From assembly GCA_024734495.1 (NCBI GenBank), contig JALMQS010000030.1, forward strand, positions 12,812,378 through 12,876,377: a stretch of 64,000 bases of DNA, in the 5' to 3' direction. Shown piece by piece: positions 19,910-30,954 of the stretch. Origin of the DNA: Forficula auricularia. Lineage: Eukaryota; Arthropoda; Insecta; Dermaptera; Forficulidae. The position numbers and the translations under genes are program-made. The notes beneath the pieces are model-generated. The model made no database searches. It was not told where the DNA came from and saw only the letters and a list, made by a program, of their open reading frames with translations. Each line of letters opens with the position of its first letter. Position 1 is the stretch's first letter.

Positions 19910-20089
19910 TTCATCTTTCTTGAATTCATATTCCTTCCTTCTTTATCTATCTGGCTTTATTTTTTTTGAATTCTTCGATCGAGTTCTTTACTGCTTGCTC
20001 TCTGTCTTTCTCCATATTACTTTCCTGTTGGAGACTTCTTGGAATTATCTCGGATTTGTTTCCGAAAAGTAAGTATTCTGGTGCAGAAT

Positions 20090-20705
20090 CCTGTAACACT
20101 GTGAACAGTATTATTATATTCTCTGATACATCCATCTGCTATCATGAGACCAATTTCTTCTTTTGTTATCCCCATTTATTTTACATCTTATTCTGTTTAC
20201 GATTGTTTGATTTGCCCTCTCATTTAAACCGTTCGATTCAGGACAATCAACACGAAGTGAATATAACTTGATATTTTTGTCTTTGAGGTAGTTTTTAGTT
20301 CTTTTGAGTTTATCCCAGCATATTGATCGCCCAATAATGTCTTTATTGAATTTTTTTTGTTATTAATCAATCAATTTTATAAAATCATTTGCTGTCTGTG
20401 TTTTTGAGGTCAGAACAAATACATATCTTGTCATATGATCCACTAGGATGTGCATGTACTTTTTAGATGATTTGATTCTCAGAAAATCCTCCAATTGTGT
20501 CAATTGACATGATTTCATATGGTTCTTTTGTGAGTCCAAGCTGTGACATTTGTCCTATTAATCTGCCTCTTCTTGATTTGTTTTCAATGCATGTCGAGCA
20601 TGTTCTGCAAAATTTTCTTATTAATTTGTCCATATTCTTGAAATAATAATGAGGTCTTATTTTATTTAGCAAATGCTTAACACCAATATCGTCCATAGAA
20701 GTCAT
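20090..20705 (-). pseudogene. Integrase core (Ty3/gypsy), frameshifted
   Basis: The zinc-binding N-terminus is readable (CRTCSTCIENKSRRG, two CxxC cysteines) and is followed by MSIDTIGGF with the first catalytic Asp. In shifted frames come LVDHMTRYVF, GDQYAG with the second Asp, and PESNGLNERANQTI with the Glu (near 20,218). The DDE triad is therefore recognisable but lies in at least three frames with stops between. Integrase would insert the cDNA; this copy cannot encode it. Confidence 0.8.
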
Positions 20706-21180
20706 GAACCTTTTTTATTAATTCATCGCCAAATCTTCTTGATACTATAATATTCTTTCATTATTTCTCAAACCTTGAATGTGATATCACCTTTTTTTAC
20801 TACATTCTTAGAATTATTTAACTCTTCTTTGTTTAACTCTGATCATTCATGATTTCTTCCAAAGATACTTATATTTACTACTTTTAAGATGTCTTCTTCG
20901 TTTTCAAAGCTTCTAATACTGGGTTTCTTGATAGAGAGTCAGCCTCTAAGTTTGTTTTTCCTGGAGAGTATATAATTTTAAAATTATATTGAGACAGATA
21001 GAATATCAGTTCTCCGAGAGGTTCATCAGTTCTTGCTTTTACCTGCAGAGATCTCCAAAGGCTTAGTGGTCAGTTATTACAGTAAATTGTCGACCTATTA
21101 ACCAATGTTGCCAGTATTTTATGGCCTCTTTAATAGCTAGGCATTCTAGGTATATAGCCTTGTGCTTTTTTGGGTGGGGT

Positions 21181-21378
21181 TCAATTTTTTGAGAAGTAGG
21201 CTACTGGGTGGAGAACACCATTTGCCTGTGGTTGTTTAAGCACACCTCCAAGACCTTCAACACTGGCGTCGGTGTATATGAAAACCTCTTTGTCTTGGTC
21301 GTAAATTGAAAGTATTGGGCTTGAACACAAATATTCTTTTATTGAGTTAAATGCTTGTCTCGCAACTCTCTGCTCCAC
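21181..21378 (-). pseudogene. RNase H segment (Ty3/gypsy)
   Basis: The frame includes KEVFIYTDASVEGLGGVL, matching the TDAS motif with the first catalytic Asp of retroelement RNase H, and LHPVAYFSKN, typical of the following strand. RNase H removes the RNA template during reverse transcription. It is separated by frame breaks from the RT segment upstream and the integrase downstream. Confidence 0.85.
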
Positions 21379-21599
21379 TCAAACTTGACATTTTTCCTTA
21401 ATAAATTGTGTAAAGGCTCTAATGTTTTTATTGCATTTTCAATGTATTTATAATAAAAATTACACTTCCCTAAAATTGTCTTATGTTTTTCTTGTTTTTA
21501 GGCCTTTCAAAACATTTTATTGCTATAAGGTTGTCCTTATATGGTCTCACTTGACCTTTTCAATGATATGGCCCAAATATTTTATTGAATTTTAGTGAA

Positions 21600-22161
21600 A
21601 TTACATTTTAAAAGTTTTAATTTGAAACCTTCTTTTGGATCACATCTATTAATAAGTCGATATGCTTTAAATGTTCTTCAAAGGTGCTAGAGAATATCAA
21701 TATGTCGTCAATATAATTTATGCAAAAATCACTTAGTTTGTTTCTTCTTATTATGTTTGCTAACAATTTCAGGAATATACTACTCGACATATTTGATGAC
21801 CGAATGGCAAAAGTAGTCCACTGCCAATGACCATTTTGGGTAACATAAATCCCACTTTGTCTCTATCTTTACTTCTCACTGAGATTGACCAAAATGCAGA
21901 ATTTATGTCTAAAGCTGGAGAACCAAGTGCAACTACCCGCTTTCACCATTATGTCTTCAATCCTTGGGAAAGGATGACTTTCGGATACAGGATCCGGTTA
22001 AGTTCTAGGAAATCGACACACAAACGTGATCTTCTGCCTTCATCCTTCTTGAATGCCAATGTAACTGGGGCTGCAAAAGGTGAACTAGATTCTTCTATTA
22101 ATCCAGCTTCAAGAAGTTTTGATATTTGGTAGTCAATTTCTTTTGATCTGGTAAAGAGCAT
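21600..22161 (-). pseudogene. Reverse transcriptase segment (Ty3/gypsy)
   Basis: The 5' part (21,949-22,161) reads EIDYQISKLLEAGLIEESSS, then CVDFLELN, the fingers region before the first active-site block. Further on, in another frame, the polymerase signature YIDD is encoded at 21,704-21,715, followed by ILIFS. Stops and a frame change lie between. The pieces fit a single RT domain of normal spacing. Confidence 0.85.
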
Positions 22162-22738
22162 CGATATGGTTTCTTTGACACATATTTATATTCCATTAAT
22201 TTTATTTGAGCTTCCACATTTTGGACTCTTCCAACGTCATATTTATCCTTAGCAAAACCTTTTTCTTTTTTTAATAATAAGTTTTTTATATCATTTCTTT
22301 TTTATCGTCTAAATGACTTAAGTAATGTTCATATTCATTAATGTTTATATATTCATTTAAATTTATCTGTTTTATTTTATTATTTTCTATTAATTCAATA
22401 TTATCTATTTTTAATTCTTTTTCAATTATTTTTGTATTATCATTTGTTTTTGGAATGTGTCTATCTCTTCTAATTTATTATTCATTTCTTTTAATTTAAA
22501 ATTATCTTTTTATTTCTTTTACATTTTTACTGTTAATCTTTTTGAAATATTTTTAATTCTTCATTCTGAATCAGTTTAAATTTTTTTATTGCATCTAAGT
22601 CTTAGCAACATGTCGTATGAAAAGTTATTATTTTTTACGACATATATATCTATGAAATCAGATATTTTATTTATTTTAAGTAACAGAGTAGGCTCGACTT
22701 TCACAAAATTCACACCATTTATTGTTTTAAATATTGTT

Positions 22739-22924
22739 TTATCTTTTTTTTATTTTTTTCAGTTCTTGTATTATTTCATAATTTATTAATGACACATTAG
22801 AACCTGTGTCATCAACAGCTTCAATATTCCTAGATTCATCAACTAGTACATTTAATGTTAACAATGGTGTGATTTTACCGGGGCCGTCTAGTTTTTTTGG
22901 TTCTAAACCCCTCAATATTCTCAT
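22739..22924 (-). pseudogene. Aspartic protease segment (Ty3/gypsy)
   Basis: The 61-residue frame carries AVDDTGSNVSLI, the DTGS active-site motif of retroelement proteases, near 22,797-22,808. It lies between the gag zinc knuckle (about 22,960-23,030) and the RT, the usual position. The protease would process the Gag-Pol precursor. Confidence 0.8.
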
Positions 22925-22949
22925 TTAAATTTACTTCATATTTTTCTTT

Positions 22950-23981
22950 ATATCTTTCTCCATTACGACATATAGCAGTAGGATGGTATCTGTTTGGCCA
23001 TCCTAATTTTTCACATTTGTAACATGGTGTCTTCTATAACATATCTGTCATTAGGCTTTTTTTTATTTCTTTTCTATCTTTTTCTAAATATTCTAAATCA
23101 TATTTTCTAAGAATATTAATCAATTTGGTCTGTATTTTTATTTCTTCTTTTATCAAGAATATCTTGTATATTTTGAGGTAAACCTATAACAGTGTGATTT
23201 ATTTTTGACACTTCTGAGATCGAAGGTTCAGCATCTAGTAAGAGACTTTCTTTTTTTAAACTGTAATCAATCATTGGAACCATCTATATACTCAAATTTG
23301 TAAGCATATCTAACTTCAGCCCAACCTCTTTTTGCATAAATCAATAAAAAAGATTTGTCCATTTTGACCAATCGTTATCAGATATCTTTTTCAAGTTACT
23401 TCTATACCATTCTTTTGAATTGCCCTCTAAGAAGAATCTTATAATTTTGTATCTCTACAATACTATCATATATTTTATAGTCGTTCACATTCTATTTCAT
23501 AAAAATTTTAACCATTCTGCTGCATTTTGTTGAATGCCATAAAATTTATTTAAGTTAAATTTTTTTCGATATCTAATAATATGTTTTCTTTTCTTTTAAT
23601 TTCTAAGTCCAGGTTATTGAGAGTATCAGTTTTATCCTCATCGATTCTGGATCTTATTGAAGAATCTAGACTTCCTTCAGTTGATTCTTCCAAAAAAAAA
23701 ATCTTTAAATATAAAATTATTGTCTTCATCTATATATAGTTTCTTAATCTCATCTGATAAAGTTATATTAATATTTCGAAATGTCCCTCTTTGGACATGC
23801 TTTTAAACGCTGACTTGATTAAAGTAATTTGGCTTAGTCTTTTGTGTGATTTCTCACCTTGATGTTCTTCAGGAAATGCATAGACTAGATTATCCGATAT
23901 TAATTTTATGCTTTTGATCGAATTCACCAAGGAACCTTCAATCTCTTCTTTTTTTAGATGTATCCTTACTTTAGTCGGCAT
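22950..23981 (-). pseudogene. gag region (Ty3/gypsy)
   Basis: The likely start ATG is at 23,981 (MPTKVRIHLKKEEIEG), 29 bases after the 5' LTR. An upstream in-frame Met lies inside the LTR and is less likely. The frame is open to 23,763; beyond that, stops and frame changes break it. Near 22,960-23,030 a zinc-knuckle-like segment reads CYKCEKLGWPNRYHPTAIC, a CX2C-X9-HX4C spacing longer than the classical CX2C-X4-HX4C. Gag would form the particle and bind RNA. Confidence 0.7.
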
Positions 23982-24009
23982 CTTTTGGTAGTAGGAGAAA
24001 AATCGATTT

Positions 24010-24317
24010 GTAAGTTTCTTCTTAGGTAAATGAAAATCGAATTCTGAAATTGAATTTAGGTTTAATAGGTTATGATACATTGTACATTAATATATTACAA
24101 ATTATATACAAATTATATACAAATTAAATACAGATCAAATATTTGAACAATACCTGAAATTTGAATTTAGAATCGATTTTTCAGGTCCTTTATTATTTCT
24201 TATTAATAATTATAATTTTTGATTTATTAAGTTACATCGTCAGCTGAGATTGATGTCAAGTCGTTGGGACTGGTTGGCTGGCTGGCTGGCTTGAGTTTGA
24301 CGCGCAGTTTTCAAACT
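24010..24317 (-). repeat. 5' LTR of the Ty3/gypsy element
   Basis: 308 bp, the partner of 19,418-19,721. It is directly followed (minus strand) by AAATCGATTTTTC, which I could not match to a tRNA 3' end. Confidence 0.9.
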
Positions 24318-24424
24318 TAAATATTATATATATATATATTATTTATATAAGTATTTACAAGCATTTTCGGTGAACCAATAATTTTAATGGAATAATATAT
24401 AAGGGTATAAAAAGAATATTGATT

Positions 24425-24466
24425 AAGACTGATGATGTTCATATCTTCGAAACTAATCTCTAAGTA
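24425..24466 (+). ncRNA. Hammerhead-like motif, family Q type (degenerate)
   Basis: AGA before and TCT after could form a three-pair stem I. CTGATGA is at 24,429-24,435, then an extra T and a weak hairpin. CGAAACTAATCTCT corresponds to CGAAACTATAGTCTC of other copies but has lost part of stem III. Confidence 0.35.
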
Positions 24467-24507
24467 ATAAATTATATATATTCATATATATAAATATAAA
24501 TAAACCG

Positions 24508-25052
24508 AATGTTTTCTACATTTGATTCAATCACGAATCAACTGTAGGGAATTTTGTCAAATATTGAGTGAAAATATTATTTGAACTTATATATTTCTAA
24601 CTTGAAATAATGATCTTAAATAAATTTTTATAATTTTTCTAACTAAACTAATATAACAAAGAATAATTGCTATATCAATGAGAATTGTTTTGACCGCGCT
24701 TATTTGAAAAATATATTTTATCACGAGACTACTGCGGATTATGCTATGTGAAGTCTGTGGAGTCTTAAGTCTGGACCAAAGAGAAGAGAGAGAAGAGACT
24801 TGGTGATCCGTCCGAATGTCTAGCGGGCTATACGCGAAATGACGTTGGATTGTAGCTAAGTGGATCACATCTTTTTTCTCTCTTAGTCCAGACTTACGAG
24901 ACCATGGACTGTGCACGGACTTCAATAGCATAATCCGCAGTAGTCTCGTGATAAAATATATTTTTCAAATAAGCGCGGTCGAAACAATTCTCATTGATAT
25001 GTCAATTATTCTTTGTTATATTAGTTAGAAAAATTATAAAAATTTATTTAAT
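24508..25052. repeat. Fold-back family C, copy 1
   Basis: Arms of about 125 bp (24,618-24,745 and 24,925-25,050) are near-perfect inverted copies (for example ATCACGAGACTACTGCGGAT and its inverse), with a spacer of about 180 bp. The left flank (GAACTTATATATTTCTAA) is shared with copy 2 at 29,571-29,812. Open frames through it are incidental. Confidence 0.8.
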
Positions 25053-25054
25053 AA

Positions 25055-25990
25055 CTTATTTATAACTCGAAAATAGTTCATATTTTGTAAATAGCCGTCC
25101 TATAGTAAATTAAAAAGGACAAAATTTCGCGTCGAGTAAAAAAAATAGAAAATTAATCCAGTCGTTCGATTTTTTTATGGAGATTCAAAAAACAGCCCCG
25201 GGATCACTTTTGAATATTCCTAAACACTTTTTTCCATTTTTTCTTATTTGACCATGAAGGAGCACATTTTTGGCAAAGACGACTCTAGACATTTTTAAAC
25301 TAGATAGAATTTGCTACAATTGAAACCCAGTTTCATCTTAATTGGATAATTGATACCCGTGCCGCAATGAGGTTGATGTTTTGAAAAAATGCAATTTTTT
25401 GCAAAAAATCGCAGTTTTTCCTTCATAAAATGAAAACCACTCATCCTAGAAACTTGATTCCTGTCTCATTCTGTAGGAAATTTTGATGACTTGAACGTTT
25501 ACTTGGACCACTTTTTTGATAAAACTTAGATTTATAGATATCCTACATTTTCCGGACAGGATATGATCCGAATCCTCAAAAGCGTCAGAGTGGTCTTTGT
25601 CGAAAACGTGCTCCTTCATGGTCAAAATGGGAAAAAATCGAAAAAAGAGCAAGTTTTGGGATAGATATTCAAAAGTGATCCGGGTGGCTTTTTTTTCGGT
25701 CACTATAAAAAATCAAACTCCTGGACCAATTTTCTATTTTTTTTTAATCGACGCGAAATTTTGTCCTCTTTTAAAGTAGGGTATTTACAAAATATGGACC
25801 GTTTTCTAGTTATAAGAAAAACTGGAAAAAGTCCTAAAATTTTGAGGTTTTCGGCCACCAAAAGTTGTCCCCCACACTTTTGAGGTCGCGAACTTAGATT
25901 TGGTATACCCACACCATACCAAGCGATCCTAGAAAAAAAATCTTTCCCCGCAATTAATGTAAGCTGAACCAATTTTTGGATCCTCTCTGG
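25055..25990. repeat. Fold-back family G, copy 2
   Basis: Left arm blocks (GGACAAAATTTCGCGTCGAG and GACCATGAAGGAGCACATTT) reappear inverted at 25,585-25,780. The right flank repeats, inverted, the left flank of copy 1 (TTCAGCTTACATTAATTGCG at 7,768). It is diverged and non-coding. Confidence 0.7.
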
Positions 25991-26074
25991 CCGCGCTTGC
26001 TAATAAATATGCATAAGGTGGAAATAATTTTAATCGACAAATAAGGTATCCCAAATAAGAGTTATATATGAGTT

Positions 26075-27012
26075 TGCGACGGTTTCTGGCTGGTGCTAAA
26101 TTTTTGAGGGCCTAAAAACCACAAACATTTTGAATTTTTTCAGATTTTTGCTTATAACTCGAAAACCATGAGATCTATCGAAAATTTCACTCTTACCAAA
26201 ATGAAAGAGCATAATGTTAAAGAATAAATAAAATAGAATTAATAAAGTTGAAATTGGTTCAGCCGTTTAGCCACAATTGATCGTCAAATATAGTCAATTT
26301 TGGCGGAAAAGTTAATTATGCTTATTAGGTGGTCACTAGAAACCACATTTCGAATTTTTGCGGTGCTGACAGTCCCCATAATAGTTGCCAATTGGCTAAA
26401 AAATTAGATAGGCAAAGTTTCATCTTAATTGAACAACGGTAATCCCTGCCGCAATAAAGTTAAAGTTTTTGAAAAACTGCAAAAATTGAAGTTTTCATTT
26501 ATAAAATGAAAACCACTCGACTTAGAAACTTGATTCTTATCTCATTTTCTAGGAAATTTTGTTGGCTTGAAGTTTTACTTGAGCCACTTTTTTGTTAAAA
26601 CTTTTAGATTTGAAGGTATCCAGTATTTTCCAAGACATGACATGATCCGACCTAATTGCGGCACGGAATACCGTAGTCTATCTCAATTAAGATGAAACTT
26701 TGCCAATCTCATTTTTTAGCTATTTGGCAACTACTAGATGGTCAGCACCAAAATTCGAAGAGTGGTATCTTGTAACCACCTAATAAGCATAATCCACTTT
26801 TCCGCTAAGTTGGTAAAAATTGCGTATTTTTGAAGATCAATTGTGGCAAAACTGCTGAACTGATTTTAACTTTTAAGTTCATATCCGGTGTGAAATTTCA
26901 TGTTCTTTCATTTTGGTAAGAATGAACTTTTCTGTCAGACGCATGGTTTTCGATTTATAAGCGAAAATCTGAAAAAAGTCCAAAATTTCCGTGGTTTTTA
27001 GGCCCTCAAAAA
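26075..27012. repeat. Fold-back family H (related to G)
   Basis: Arms of about 400 bp: GAGGGCCTAAAAACCAC, then GCTTATAACTCGAAAACCAT, then ATTATGCTTATTAGGTGGT at the left, each inverted in the right arm (ACCACCTAATAAGCATAAT; GGTTTTTAGGCCCTC). The centre is near 26,530. It shares the CAAAGTTTCATCTTAATTG phrase with family G, so the two probably have a common origin. Confidence 0.75.
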
Positions 27013-27207
27013 TTATAAATGAACTAAAATTCATATCGCTCTGTGATTGATGCTCAGACGATACTTCTGCCTACTGGCTGCAAATGTGGCAAGTACTGGT
27101 GGTAAATTTTGTCTCTTCGTAATTTGAATATGACCGGGGCCGGGCGATTTGGAAGTCTTGCTATGGGGTAGGGATCGCCCCTCCGCCCCCTGGATCCGCA
27201 CCTTGCT

Positions 27208-27335
27208 TTTTAGTTGTAACCAAATAAGATAATTATTTTATACCTTTTAGTGCATTTTATTTGATTTTTGAGTTCTTATAATTTTATTTGTTGCATTTAA
27301 TTTTTTTGAAGTCGTTTTTTCTCTTTTAGTGATAA
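27208..27335 (-). repeat. Family D arm, solo
   Basis: TTTTAGTTGTAACCAAATAA, then TTATACCTTTTAGTGCATTT, to TTTGAAGTCG, is one arm of the palindrome at 29,147-29,500. Confidence 0.65.
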
Positions 27336-27544
27336 TACCTTGCACGCATCTCACAACAGAAAGATTCGGGCGAAGGAATCAGAAATTGATAATAAAATTC
27401 AATTCATAAATAGTGAAATTATCTCGAAACGTTAGCAGGTTTTAAATGAACGTTTTAAGATTGTTTTTTTTTTAATAAAAGATTTTATTTATTATAATTT
27501 CGATTATTTGCTCATAAGAATTGGAGATTTCCGTTATTTTGTCA

Positions 27545-27800
27545 TTGATTATATCATCAGAACTTGACCAAATTAATGTGGGACCACCCCTAAGGTATCC
27601 CCTTTCCAATAAAAAAGAATCATCGAAATCGGTCTATAAACAAAGAAGTTATACGTGAACATACATAACAAAAAAGTTCCAATACTAATGAAATTTATAC
27701 GGGTCCAATCGGCAACTATACTGAAGCCAATGCAAAAAATCATCGAAATCGGTCCACATGGTAAAGAGAAATAAATGTTCAAACACAAAAAAAAACAAAA
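27545..27800 (-). repeat. Family D body, inverted copy
   Basis: ATCATCAGAACTTGACCAAA, then TTAATGTGGGACCACCCCTA, then ATCATCGAAATCGGTC twice, is the reverse complement, diverged, of 28,787-29,075. Each block asks for a hydrophobic frame by chance; no protein is supported. Confidence 0.6.
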
Positions 27801-28085
27801 AAAAAACAGACATTCCGTTGAATTGATAACCTCCTTCTTTTTTCGAACTCGGTTACAAAATATAAATACAAATATCTCAAAATAACAAATAATGAACTTA
27901 CGCCACTTTCAAAATAAAGGGCTCATACATGTTTCTATATGTTTATTTTGCACCATCAGAGAACATCATTGACTTCTCCTTATACGCTAGAATATTTCTT
28001 CTCAATTAATTTTTTGATTTTTTCGTTGACAGAAGTTTTCAAAAATTATCATATCCTATCCCTCTACTCTCTGCTAAAACTCCCA

Positions 28086-28470
28086 CATAGGTACTTTTCT
28101 TCTTTTTCTTTCTTTTTTTTTTTTATTGGCCTGAGAAGAATTTCGGGAATGTATTTGCTGGCAGGAACATTTGTTTGGGTTAGGATTACTCCAGTGCGCA
28201 GGTCTCCATTCACCTGCTCTAAGTAATCGGGTTATTGTAAATTTGATTTGGCGCCGAGGAGGACTTCTTGCTCTTTCTTGTCGATTCGTCTCTTTTTTCT
28301 TCCTTTCCGTTACTTTCGTGGAACAATCAGAAGAAGCTCCGGTAACTCGGTTAGCCAGGCTCAGAGAGCGTGTCTGCCCAACATCTCCTGGGACCTTGCT
28401 CTTCCTTTGCACCTGTTTAGCAATATCTTCATTACACCTTTTTTTTTTTTTTTGTTTCATATATTATTAA
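28086..28470 (-). mobile_element. Retroposed sequence with A-rich tail, unidentified
   Basis: On the minus strand a GC-richer insert (GGTCCCAGGAGATGTTGGGC; GGCGCCAAATCAAATTT; CCTGCGCACTGGAGTAATCC) ends in an AATAAA-containing A-rich tract at about 28,130-28,086. A second A-rich tract lies at the other edge (about 28,440-28,457). Its composition is unlike the surroundings. An open frame of 128 codons crosses it (28,074-28,460, minus) but carries no motif I recognise. Likely a retroposed transcript or the 3' end of a LINE; I cannot tell which. Confidence 0.4.
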
Positions 28471-28630
28471 ATTATTCTCTTGTGAGACATTTTTCTTAGT
28501 TTTAATCCCACACATTTAATCATTGGCTTAATTACGCACCCTTTCCCTTTAATTTATTCAAATGAAATTCTGTCATGTTCGTTTTACATAATATTAACTC
28601 GCGCATCATTGTCTATTTGATTTATTAACA
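28465..28630 (+). repeat. Direct repeat, copy 1 (with 30.3 kb)
   Basis: AAATTATTCTCTTGTGAGAC through AATGAAATTCTGTCATGTTC to CATAATATTAACTC recurs in the same orientation at 30,327-30,500. The sequence between the copies includes part of D and C elements. Class unknown. Confidence 0.7.
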
Positions 28631-28786
28631 CTTCTCGACAAAAATTGAACAGGAATTTTCCTAAAACAGCTAACAATTGATTCTAGCATAGTTTTTTTAC
28701 GTTATTTCTCATGGCATTTCTCAAATTTTTACATTATGGTAAAGTTTTGAGATATTTTTGATCAAAGCTCCGAAAAATTGACCCAT

Positions 28787-29075
28787 TTTTAACCGACTTC
28801 TTCAGAGAGGAGGTCCTCTATTCGACTGAATTTTTTTTTTTTTTTTGTGCCTATATTTACCTCATATCTCCGCCAATTGTGAACCGATTTTGAAAAAAAT
28901 TTGCATTGGGTTCAGCCTACCTTCCGATTGGTCCCATTTTTTTTTCGCAGGTATTAGACCTTTTTTATTAGGTTTGTTTAGACCTAACCTCTTTGTTTAT
29001 GAACCGATTTCGATGGTTCTTTTTTTATCCGAAAAGGGGGTGTCTTAGGGATGGTGTAATATTAATTTGGTCAAG
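28787..29075 (+). repeat. Family D body
   Basis: AACCGACTTCTTCAGAGAGG, then AGGTCCTCTATTCGACTG, T-rich, then repeated GAACCGATTT...GATGGTTC phrases. Starts of this kind (ACCGACTTC plus an AGGAGGT-like block) are, from memory, common in insect repeats. It is non-coding. Confidence 0.6.
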
Positions 29076-29146
29076 TTCTGATGATATGATCACTATTAAT
29101 AACATCACTAAAAAGAGAAAATAAAAATAATTTTTAAGAAAAAAAT

Positions 29147-29500
29147 AAAAACCGACTTCAAAAAATTAAATGCAACAAATAAAATACACTAAAAGGTATA
29201 AAATAATTATTATCTTATTTAGTTACAGCTAAACGACGAAATATTAACATGAAATTACTTTTTGAAGTTGGTACCAAACATATACCTTTTATGAATCGCA
29301 CTCGACGGATCTTACTTAGTACGTTTGGAGGGTATGCTCGCTTATAGGTATAGTTTGTTTGGCACCGACTTCAAAAAGTAATTTCATGTTAATATTTCGT
29401 CGTTTAGTTGTAACTAAATAAGATAATAATTATTTTATACCTTTTAGTGTATTTTATTTGTTGCATTTAATTTTTTGAAGTCGGTTTTTATTTTTTCTTA
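29147..29500. repeat. Fold-back family D, palindromic copy
   Basis: Arms of about 130 bp: AAAACCGACTTCAAAAAATT, then AAATACACTAAAAGGTATAA, then GCTAAACGACGAAATATTAA, each inverted on the right (TTAATATTTCGTCGTTTAG; TTTTGAAGTCGGTTTTT). The centre near 29,290-29,340 is unique (TCGCACTCGACGGATC). Confidence 0.8.
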
Positions 29501-29570
29501 AAAAATTATTTTTAAGGGATTAGGTATGAAAGAGCAATATTTAAAATCTATTCGTCTATTAATCGTATGT

Positions 29571-29812
29571 TTCCTATATTTGATTCGATGCAGGTGATTT
29601 TTGTCAAATATTAAGTGAAAATAATATCTGAACTTATATATTTCTAAATTGAAATAATGAAGTTAAATAAATTTATAATTTTCTCATTAATATACAGTAC
29701 GAGACTGTTTTGATCGTGCTTTTTAAACACGATCAAAACAATTCTCGTTAATATGTTGATTATTCTTTAATATATTAATGAGAAAATTATAAATTTATTC
29801 GTCTATTATTTC
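29571..29812. repeat. Fold-back family C, copy 2 (short)
   Basis: AAATAAATTTATAATTTTCT, then CATTAATATA, is inverted at 29,770-29,808. The right part (AACAATTCTCGTTAATATG) matches copy 1. The centre is shortened to a CGATCAAAAC hairpin. Confidence 0.7.
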
Positions 29813-29861
29813 CAGAGTTCAAAATAAATTCTTGACTGTTTTTCTTTACAAAATAAATATA

Positions 29862-29912
29862 ATAAACAGAAATCAATGAGGTTGTCTTCTGCTTGATGCT
29901 AATAAATGAATC
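29862..29912 (-). repeat. Family Q outer box
   Basis: AATCAATGAGGTTGTCTTCT, then GCTTGATGCTAATAAATGA: an isolated copy of the Q outer-arm box. Confidence 0.6.
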
Positions 29913-30326
29913 TTTTCAATTAAATACATTAAATAAATACAATTCTTTAGAAGGAGAAAGCAAGGAATGAAGGCGGGCTTCGCAGCTGCTAAGTTATAAA
30001 GAACGAAACCCTCGGTAATGCGATCCGACTCGCACATATTTTATTTTTCAACATTTTCCAAATATTGTCTTTTGTTGTCTATTATTTTTATAAAAAAAAT
30101 CTAAATGCGGTAAAGATGTAGAAACGAGAAACCTAAAGGTTATGAATTCACACTAGGTACATTTTATTACATCTGCGTCTTTCAAAAAGTAAATCCAAAT
30201 AAATAAACAACACTTAATATGACTTCTAGTTATTTATATTTCACTGATATTGGCTTGATATTGTCTAGTAAATAAAAATCATGTCTTATGTAGTAAACAC
30301 GCTAGAATATTTTTTCGCTTAATATA

Positions 30327-30500
30327 TTATTTAATTATTCTCTTGTGGAACATTTTCTTAATCTTAATCCACACATTTAATCATTGACTTAATTGACATC
30401 CTTTCCCTTTAAATTGTCTAAATGAAATTCTGTCATCTTTGTTTTACATAATATTAACTCATTGTCATTGTATATTATTTATTTAATCTTTAAATATTAC
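30327..30500 (+). repeat. Direct repeat, copy 2 (with 28.5 kb)
   Basis: TTAATTATTCTCTTGTGGAA through AATGAAATTCTGTCATCTTT matches 28,465-28,630 in the same orientation. Confidence 0.7.
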
Positions 30501-30954
30501 TATTTTATTAACTGACACTAATCTATTATATTTTTTTGATCTTATCATTTATAATTAAACTTTTTTTTGATTGGAACATTATTCTGTTTTTCCGGGTGAC
30601 ATACCTTGATGGGCGTGGCCAGGAATGTACATCACAAAAATATTGGACTTTTAATATAATTTTAAATATAATCATTACAATCAAAAAAATTAACATTCTT
30701 CTTATTTCATTTGATTAAATTAACAAATTTGTATTTACAATCTGTAACACTATTTATCTCTATCTCTAAATAGCTTATTTCTGGACAAGATATTATTTAA
30801 TAACAACAAAATTTAAAGGCCATATGACATATCAAGGCTGTTGTTGAATATTCTTAGTTTCATGTCAGAAGGAGATGTCCCCAGGGAGTTGAACCGAAGT
30901 TCCAAACTTGCTATCCGAGCACATAGCTATATTATTTGCAACGAAATTTTCTCT
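30501..30954. other. AT-rich stretch, no gene recognised
   Basis: Includes a motif-free short frame (30,536-30,718). Nothing else is supported. Confidence 0.4.

Larger units (their letters stand above)
19418..24317 (-). mobile_element. Ty3/gypsy LTR retrotransposon (degenerate)
   Basis: A 4.9-kb element read on the minus strand. Its order is 5' LTR, gag with a zinc knuckle, aspartic protease, reverse transcriptase, RNase H, integrase and 3' LTR, the Ty3/gypsy arrangement. A polypurine tract (GGAGGAGAGA, 19,727-19,736 on the minus strand) sits five bases from the 3' LTR, as expected for plus-strand priming. No clear primer-binding site or target duplication was found. Multiple stops and frame changes break pol, so it is not autonomous. 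No env-like frame fits between the integrase and the 3' LTR. Confidence 0.9.

Noticed and set aside
20004..20419. Plus-strand frames over the Ty3/gypsy element
   Set aside because: They are antisense to recognisable integrase sequence.
28074..28460. 128-codon basic minus-strand frame
   Set aside because: Starts in a poly-A-derived Lys run and ends in an A-rich tail. Its low complexity at both ends suggests translation of a retroposed non-coding sequence.
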